DNA of 64,000 bases, taken from Herbaspirillum robiniae. GTDB lineage: Bacteria > Pseudomonadota > Gammaproteobacteria > Burkholderiales > Burkholderiaceae_D. The position numbers were made by a program, and so were the translations under genes. The stretch is taken from the NCBI RefSeq assembly GCF_002213415.1, contig NZ_NJGU01000006.1:1-64000 (forward strand). The letters run 5' to 3'. Under the pieces are notes generated by a model. It was not told the DNA's origin. It made no database searches and saw only the letters and a program-made list of their open reading frames with translations. This document shows positions 58,156 to 64,000 of this stretch, piece by piece (positions within the stretch are counted from its first letter, which is position 1; each line of letters begins with the position of its first letter).

Positions 58156-58867
58156 TATATTGACTCCCGGATCGGTGTGAAGCGTGGACGACCCGTCCCT
58201 GCTTCAGGGTGACGACCTGATGCGCCAGCGTCTGCGCCTCTTCGCGGTCATGCGTCACGTACACGGCGGTGGTGCCCAGCTGCGCCAGCAGGTCGCCGAT
58301 TTCGCGGCACAGGCTCACGCGCAGGTCGCGGTCGAGATTGGACAGCGGCTCGTCGAACAGCAGGATGCGCGGCTCGGCGACGATGGCGCGCGCCAGCGCG
58401 ACGCGCTGCTGCTGCCCGCCCGACAGGGCCGAGATGCGCCGCTTGCCGACATGCTCCAGCCCCACGCGCGCCAGCGCGGCGGCAACGCGCCGCTCGCGCT
58501 CGGGCCGGGCGACGCCGGCCATCTCCAGCGGAAAGCCGACGTTGCCGTCCACCGTCATGTGCGGCCACAAGGCGTAGTCCTGGAACACCATGCCCAGCCC
58601 GCGCCGCTCGGGAGCGACGCAGGTGCGGGCATCGGCGACCAGTTCAGCGCCGAAGCGGATGCTGCCGGCGCCGGGCTTCTGCAGCCCGGCCAGCAGCTTG
58701 AGCAAGGTGCTCTTGCCGCAGCCGGACGGGCCGAGCAAGGCCAGCGTGGTGCCGGCCGGCACTTCCAGGTCGATCTCGGAGAGCACGGCCTGGCCGTCGA
58801 AGGACAGGCCCAGTCCGCGCACCGAGATCGACGTGCCGGCCGATGGTTTGCCAGTAGGCGAGGCCAT
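58142..58867 (-). CDS. ABC transporter ATP-binding protein, FbpC/PotA-like
   Basis: A 241-residue ATPase: Walker A LLGPSGCGKSTLLKLL, Q-loop GMVFQDYALWPHM, signature LSGGQQQRVALARA, Walker B ILLFDEPLSNLD, H-loop THDREEAQ. It lacks the C-terminal regulatory TOBE domain seen in most FbpC/PotA proteins. Its ATG shares one base with the TGA of the porin gene (TGATG), giving translational coupling with no independent ribosome site. Confidence 0.93.
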   Translation of the reverse strand: MASPTGKPSAGTSISVRGLGLSFDGQAVLSEIDLEVPAGTTLALLGPSGCGKSTLLKLLAGLQKPGAGSIRFGAELVADARTCVAPERRGLGMVFQDYALWPHMTVDGNVGFPLEMAGVARPERERRVAAALARVGLEHVGKRRISALSGGQQQRVALARAIVAEPRILLFDEPLSNLDRDLRVSLCREIGDLLAQLGTTAVYVTHDREEAQTLAHQVVTLKQGRVVHASHRSGSQYNETF

Positions 58868-60009
58868 CAGAAGGTATGGCGGATACCGATCTGGGTACCG
58901 AACTGGTTGTGCCCCGCCACCACCGAGGAGGCGAAGCCGTTCAGGCCAAGATCGGAGCCGCCGCGGTTGATGACGTAGCCGGTGTTGATGTACAGGTCGG
59001 TGCGCTTGGACAGGAAGTAGTCCATGTCGACCTGGAAGGACATCGGCGCCAGGTTGCTGCCGTAGAACTTCTGGTACATCGCCGTGCCGGAGAACTGCAG
59101 CTGCTGGGTCGCGCGATAGGTCGAGCCGAACCACAGCAGGCTGGAGGCCTGCACCGGCCCCTTGGTCAGCGCGGTCAGGTGGATCGCCTGCGAGTTCAGG
59201 TAGCGGTAACCGCCGAAGAGATCGACCTTGTCCATCTTGTACGACAGTCCCAGGCCGAGGCGGCGGTCGGTGTTGCCCTCATAGCCGCCGACGGCGGTGG
59301 TCATGGCCGCGGCCGGGTTGGTGGTCTGGCCGTTCTTCTGGTCGTAGACCAGGGTGGCGCCGAAGTCGCCGCCTTCGTACAGCACGCCGGCTTCCATCAC
59401 GCGGCCCTTGAGGTTGTCGCCGGCCGGCTGCGCGCCGTAGGCGACGTTGTCGTAGCCCATGCTGTATTGCAGGACGGTGGTCACCGGGCCGAACTTCTGC
59501 TGGTAGCGCACGGTCTTGTCGAGCCGGTCGGAGAAGGCCGGATCCATCATCTTGATGGCGTAGACCGCGTTGTTGAGCGGGTTGAACTTGCTGACCCAAT
59601 CCAGGAACAGGCCGCCGATGCGGCCCACCGACACGGTGCCCAGATCCTTGTCGGCCAGGCCGACATAGGAGAGACGGCCGAACAGGCGATTGCCCTGCAG
59701 CATGGCGCCGGTATCGGACGCGAAGCCGCTTTCCAGCAGGAAGAACGAGGAGCTGCCGCCCCCGAGGTCTTCATTGCCGGTGACGCCCCAGCGCGAGCCG
59801 GACATGTTGCCCGGGGTCATGCGCGTGAGGCTGGTGGCCTTGCCGCCGACGTTGGCGGCATTGGTCAGATACTCGACGCCGGTATCGACAATGCCGTACA
59901 GCTTGACGCTGGAAGAAGGAATCTGGGATTGGCCGAAGCCGAGGGATGGCAGCGCAAGACAGGCAGCCGCAAGGCAGCCAGCCGCGCCGAGGCGGTGGTG
60001 AATGTTCAT
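58867..60009 (-). CDS. Outer-membrane porin, first gene of the ABC-importer operon
   Basis: A 380-residue porin with signal peptide (LGAAGCLAAACLALPSLGFG), porin start VKLYGIVDTGVEYLTNAANV, loop 3 region KDLGTVSVGRIGGLFLDW and C-terminal Phe (QIGIRHTF). It directly overlaps the ATPase gene, an unusually tight porin/ABC-importer linkage that suggests a shared solute. The promoter region contains a perfect 12-bp palindrome, CGAAATATTTCG, around 60079-60090. GAGG before ATG 60009 is a little far (11 bases). Confidence 0.9.
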   Translation of the reverse strand: MNIHHRLGAAGCLAAACLALPSLGFGQSQIPSSSVKLYGIVDTGVEYLTNAANVGGKATSLTRMTPGNMSGSRWGVTGNEDLGGGSSSFFLLESGFASDTGAMLQGNRLFGRLSYVGLADKDLGTVSVGRIGGLFLDWVSKFNPLNNAVYAIKMMDPAFSDRLDKTVRYQQKFGPVTTVLQYSMGYDNVAYGAQPAGDNLKGRVMEAGVLYEGGDFGATLVYDQKNGQTTNPAAAMTTAVGGYEGNTDRRLGLGLSYKMDKVDLFGGYRYLNSQAIHLTALTKGPVQASSLLWFGSTYRATQQLQFSGTAMYQKFYGSNLAPMSFQVDMDYFLSKRTDLYINTGYVINRGGSDLGLNGFASSVVAGHNQFGTQIGIRHTF

Positions 60010-60233
60010 GAATTGTGGGTCCTCTTTGGGATTAAATGGGTACGCGACCGACGGTCACGTGGCCGAGAGTATCGGGTCGAAATATTTCGGGGGTGTGAAT
60101 GGTTTGTGTCAGTTCAGTGACATGACCACACGTTGGCGAGCCGGCCGAAGGAGGATCCCGGCGGCAGTCGGAGGGAGTGGTGAACCGGTGCGCAATGCGC
60201 AGACTGCGCCGGCGATGAACGGGTCGCGAACGG

Positions 60234-60255
60234 GTCGCGGCAAGACCGCCGCGAC
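60234..60255. other. Hairpin after the micropeptide array
   Basis: A perfect 8-bp stem GTCGCGGC/GCCGCGAC with a 6-base loop, 20 bases downstream of the last micro-gene. There is no T-run, so it may be an intrinsic stabiliser rather than a terminator. Confidence 0.35.
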
Positions 60256-60275
60256 GCCGGTGAAGGGTGTTCAGT

Positions 60276-60380
60276 TCAGAATGGCGCCGCGGAGAACGGC
60301 AAGAATCGCTCGAGGTAACTCAGGTAGTGCAGCGCCTGTTCGGCATAGGGTACTTTGGCGCTCAAGTAGTGAAATACCAT
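60276..60380 (-). CDS. Very small gene (34 residues), micropeptide D
   Basis: ATG 60380 with GGAG seven bases upstream and a TGA stop at 60276. The product opens MVFHYLSAKVPYAEQALHYL, continues SYLERFLPF and ends AAPF. It would form a Tyr/Leu-rich amphipathic helix without a signal peptide. It is the third in a row of small genes on the minus strand, 69 bases after the 28-residue gene. I recognise no family. The call rests on ribosome site, order and spacing. Confidence 0.5.
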   Translation of the reverse strand: MVFHYLSAKVPYAEQALHYLSYLERFLPFSAAPF

Positions 60381-60449
60381 GTGATATCTCCGGGTTCAGG
60401 TCTCAGATCGAGGCGGTGCCAGATTCCGCGCCAGATGCCGGCACGAGGT

Positions 60450-60536
60450 TCAGATGACGCGCACGAACCAGCCGGCGACGATGACGGGCACGTCGGAGTG
60501 AGCCAGTGCGATGATGTGTTGGCAGAGGTAGTCCAT
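60450..60536 (-). CDS. Very small gene (28 residues), micropeptide C
   Basis: ATG 60536 with GGGAG six bases upstream, TGA at 60450. The sequence MDYLCQHIIALAHSDVPVIV then AGWFVRVI is strongly hydrophobic and could insert in a membrane; it has one Cys. It starts 23 bases after the stop of the 45-residue gene, a typical operon gap. I recognise no family. Confidence 0.5.
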   Translation of the reverse strand: MDYLCQHIIALAHSDVPVIVAGWFVRVI

Positions 60537-60559
60537 GTGGTTCTCCCGTTGCGAGATGG

Positions 60560-60697
60560 TCAGCGTGCGTTGCCGGTCAGGGCGCCGGACAGCCATGCCC
60601 CGCCGCTGTCGACGAAGCCCCCAAAACCCGCCGCCTCGGCGCTGCCCATGGCCAGCAGCGCGACGATCGCGAAAAAGTAGAACGAATAGATGCGCAT
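60560..60697 (-). CDS. Small exported peptide (45 residues), micropeptide B
   Basis: ATG 60697 behind a perfect AAGGAG six bases upstream. A signal-peptide-like start (MRIYSFYFFAIVALLAMGSA then EA) precedes a Gly-rich mature stretch of about 23 residues (AGFGGFVDSGG, AWLSGALTGNAR) with GxxxG-like spacing. Both micropeptides A and B begin MRI, have the same ribosome site and the same palindromic upstream element. The gene leads a row of three small genes that runs toward the porin/ABC operon on the same strand. Confidence 0.65.
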   Translation of the reverse strand: MRIYSFYFFAIVALLAMGSAEAAGFGGFVDSGGAWLSGALTGNAR

Positions 60698-60779
60698 TGT
60701 TTTCTCCTTGGAATGAAGTTCGTACCGCATTCGGTATGGATGCATCTTGGGCGTTCCGGGTTACCACGGCATTTCAATT

Positions 60780-60805
60780 GCGGCGCGCCGTGTTTCAACT
60801 GAAAC
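60780..60805 (-). promoter_or_regulatory. Double-palindrome promoter element of the micropeptide B-C-D array
   Basis: The palindrome-like GTTTCAACTGAAAC (60792-60805, one central mismatch) is joined to GCGGCGCGCCGT (60780-60791), as at 55371-55396. On the minus strand a -35-like TTGAAA is followed after 16 bases by TGAAAT. The element ends 83 bases before the start codon of micropeptide B. Confidence 0.65.
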
Positions 60806-60891
60806 GATGACGCCTGCCGCGGACGGCGACGACTTGGCCGCGACCGCACAGGATCATGAATCCGACGACGCCTGCGGCAGCGGCGGCGCCA

Positions 60892-60920
60892 AAAGAAAAA
60901 GGGCCGGACAAGCCGGCCCT
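60892..60920 (-). terminator. Rho-independent terminator of the PEP-CTERM gene
   Basis: On the minus strand AGGGCCGG-CTTGT-CCGGCCCT is followed by TTTTCTTTT. It lies 20 bases after the stop codon of the PEP-CTERM gene. Confidence 0.88.
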
Positions 60921-60939
60921 TTCGCTGCGCAAGACAATA

Positions 60940-61623
60940 TCAGGCTTGCGCCGGCTTCTTCTTGCGACGGCTTGCGCACAGGCCGGCCAGGCCGACGCCC
61001 AGCAGGGCCAGGCTGGCGGGTTCCGGCACGGCCGCGAAGTCCGCGGTCCAGGCCAGCGAGCCGTTGATCCAGGGGCCGTCCCAGGCAGAGCTGGTGAGCA
61101 GCGAGATGTTGCCGTTGTTGTTGAACCAGACGACGTTGCCGTCATTGGCGACGCCAGGATTGCTGGACAAGAAGCCCCAGACGGCGTTGCCCGCCTGGCT
61201 GGTGTTGGTCACCGTGATCAGCGCCACATAGCTGCTGCCTGCATTGAGCGCCAGGCCGCCGGTGTTGAAGGTATAGGCCTGCAGGCTGCTGCTGTTGAGC
61301 GTGACCGCCTGGCTGAACAGCGCGGAGCCGGTCGCGGGACCGTGTCCATTGAACGCGCCGCTCCAGGCATAGACCTGCGCCGTGGCGGCGATGCTTTGTC
61401 CGAAGGTGTTGACGTAGAACGTGAAGTCATTGAGCGCGCCGCCCGGCGCACTGAACGTCTCGCCATAAGTGGACGTGGAGCTGCTGCCACCGAAGGTGCC
61501 GAGAGTGCTCGATCCATTCCAGTACGGCGTGGTATCGATCGTGGTGGCGCTGGCGGAAGCGACACCGACGCCCATGACGGCGGCGGCGAGTGCGAACTTC
61601 ATGGCGATTTTCTTGATGGACAT
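60940..61623 (-). CDS. PEP-CTERM sorting-domain protein
   Basis: A 227-residue exported protein: signal peptide (IAMKFALAAAVMGVGVASA), a Ser/Thr/Gly/Asn-rich beta-type body without Cys, and a C-terminal PEP-CTERM signal made of VPEPASLALLGVGLAGL and RRKKK. Such proteins are cleaved and anchored or released by exosortase EpsH and act with exopolysaccharide. The exosortase gene is not in this window. ATG 61623 follows AGGGGAAG. A sigma-54 promoter precedes it. Confidence 0.92.
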   Translation of the reverse strand: MSIKKIAMKFALAAAVMGVGVASASATTIDTTPYWNGSSTLGTFGGSSSTSTYGETFSAPGGALNDFTFYVNTFGQSIAATAQVYAWSGAFNGHGPATGSALFSQAVTLNSSSLQAYTFNTGGLALNAGSSYVALITVTNTSQAGNAVWGFLSSNPGVANDGNVVWFNNNGNISLLTSSAWDGPWINGSLAWTADFAAVPEPASLALLGVGLAGLCASRRKKKPAQA

Positions 61624-61663
61624 TGAGCTTCCCCTGAGTAAGTTGAATTTGCCCAGGGTATTT

Positions 61664-61679
61664 AGCAATTCTGATGCCA
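61664..61679 (-). promoter_or_regulatory. Sigma-54 promoter of the PEP-CTERM gene
   Basis: On the minus strand TGGCATCAGAATTGCT fits TGGCAY-N5-TTGCW. It lies 41 bases before the start codon. Sigma-54 promoters acting with the PrsK/PrsR two-component system are known for PEP-CTERM genes in exosortase-bearing bacteria. Confidence 0.8.
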
Positions 61680-61904
61680 GAAAATTAATACTTTAAAATC
61701 AATCACTTATGATTTCAGTGTTAAGGCTTTGTAAAGAAAATCGACAAACCGGACGGCTGCCGTGTCCTCGCCGGCGGCGAGCGTGTGGGAACGTGTCGGA
61801 AGCATTCGTCCACGCTGTCAGGGCCTCATGCGGGCCAATCGCAATGATGTGTGCGAGATGCGCGCGTGATGTGTACGTGATGTGTGCATTCGGCGCGCAC
61901 AAAG

Positions 61905-61934
61905 AAAAAGGCCCCCAAGTTGGGGGCCTTTTCT
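61905..61934 (-). terminator. Rho-independent terminator of the tRNA gene
   Basis: AAAAGGCCCCCAA and TTGGGGGCCTTTT pair; the minus strand continues into TCTTTG. It lies 7 bases downstream of the tRNA 3' end. Confidence 0.88.
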
Positions 61935-61940
61935 TGATAC

Positions 61941-62031
61941 TGGCGGAGAAGGGGGGATTCGAACCCCCGATAGGCTATTAACCTATACACGCTTTCCAGG
62001 CGTGCGACTTAAACCACTCATCCACCTCTCC
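61941..62031 (-). tRNA. tRNA-Ser (anticodon GGA)
   Basis: A 91-base class II tRNA including encoded CCA. Acceptor stem GGAGAGG/CTTCTCC, D-loop region TGGATGAGTGGTTTAAGTCG, anticodon GGA at 61997-61995 in the loop CTGGAAA, a long variable arm (TATAGGTTAATAGCCTATCG region) and the T-loop GGTTCGAATCC. It reads UCC and UCU codons. The gene stands alone and is followed by a strong terminator. Confidence 0.97.
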
Positions 62032-62227
62032 AGAATCCTGGTTCGCGTTTTGCGAAGCCGCTGATTATAGCAAGATTTTGCCGAAATCCAAGCTTTTTCA
62101 GCGTTTTTTCACACCCGGCAATGAAAAAGCCGGTGGAGCGGGCTCGAATGCTGCATGCGCCCTGCTCCACCGGCGTCTCCGATCGCGCCGCTGCGCGCGA
62201 CCGGGTTCTACTGCTCATCCATTGCGC

Positions 62228-64000
<1,773 letters not shown>

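Noticed and set aside
55459..58867. Calling the importer fbpABC
   Set aside because: Binding proteins of this fold take ferric iron, 2-aminoethylphosphonate or polyamines, and the iron-ligand Tyr pair could not be placed with confidence.
55383..60805. CRISPR-like words (GTTTCAA...TTGAAAC) at two places
   Set aside because: The words resemble ends of some CRISPR repeats, but there are only two copies 5 kb apart, no spacers and no cas genes. They fit better as promoter elements.
61699..61981. Open frames around the tRNA-Ser gene
   Set aside because: They cross the terminator and the tRNA itself and have no ribosome site.

Overview
The window is GC-rich, densely coded chromosomal DNA of a beta-proteobacterium, most likely Oxalobacteraceae and probably Herbaspirillum-like. 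The basis is the mix of several Gram-negative porins of the Burkholderiales type, a fused OHCU decarboxylase/allantoate amidohydrolase, a PuuD urate oxidase, a PEP-CTERM protein with a sigma-54 promoter, and many LysR regulators. I see no prophage, insertion sequence or CRISPR array. Gene functions are read from motifs and family knowledge; no database search was run.

Region 1 (about 1-18.4 kb) is a purine-to-glycerate catabolic block. A partial aromatic amino acid lyase is followed by membrane urate oxidase puuD, a LysR regulator, an NCS2 urate/xanthine permease, a two-domain OHCU decarboxylase/allantoate amidohydrolase and 8-oxoguanine deaminase. A sigma-54-driven chemoreceptor and a small exported protein follow. 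Then come pyruvate kinase and the glyoxylate operon gcl-hyi-glxR with a divergent LysR gene. Glyoxylate released from allantoate breakdown can flow through Gcl, Hyi and GlxR to glycerate and then to pyruvate.

Region 2 (18.4-28.5 kb) holds a second chemoreceptor, a periplasmic amino-acid-type binding protein, an M20 amidohydrolase with a divergent LysR gene, a MocR-type regulator behind a sigma-54 promoter, a porin and an SRAP-family protein.

Region 3 (28.6-43.9 kb) is the 3-hydroxyanthranilate meta-cleavage operon in the order nbaE-X-H-J-I-G-F-C-D, preceded by a LysR gene and followed by an amino acid permease. Kynureninase lies about 5 kb further on, on the other strand. Between them is a porin, an LVIVD-repeat exported protein and a small cytochrome c.

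Region 4 (44.1-55.2 kb) is an unassigned catabolic regulon. A tight nine-gene minus-strand operon encodes an FAH-fold hydrolase, a NitT/TauT-type ABC importer, an extradiol-type VOC enzyme, an alpha/beta hydrolase, a DapA-family lyase, a RidA deaminase and a RutE-like reductase. It sits beside a D-2-hydroxyacid dehydrogenase, a second VOC protein, a GntR/FCD regulator and a porin. The intergenic regions share a composite motif, GAATACAT-N12/13-GTATACAT, which I propose as the GntR operator.

Region 5 (55.2-60.8 kb) is a porin/ABC-importer operon of the ferric-ion or phosphonate type. It is flanked by very small genes: a 42-residue exported peptide on one side, and 45-, 28- and 34-residue genes in a row on the other. 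Each has a good ribosome binding site. Both loci are preceded by the same 26-bp double palindrome (22 of 26 bases identical). This looks like an undescribed, co-regulated micropeptide system and is the finding I rate highest. The window ends with a PEP-CTERM gene, tRNA-Ser(GGA) and the 3' part of acetyl-CoA synthetase.
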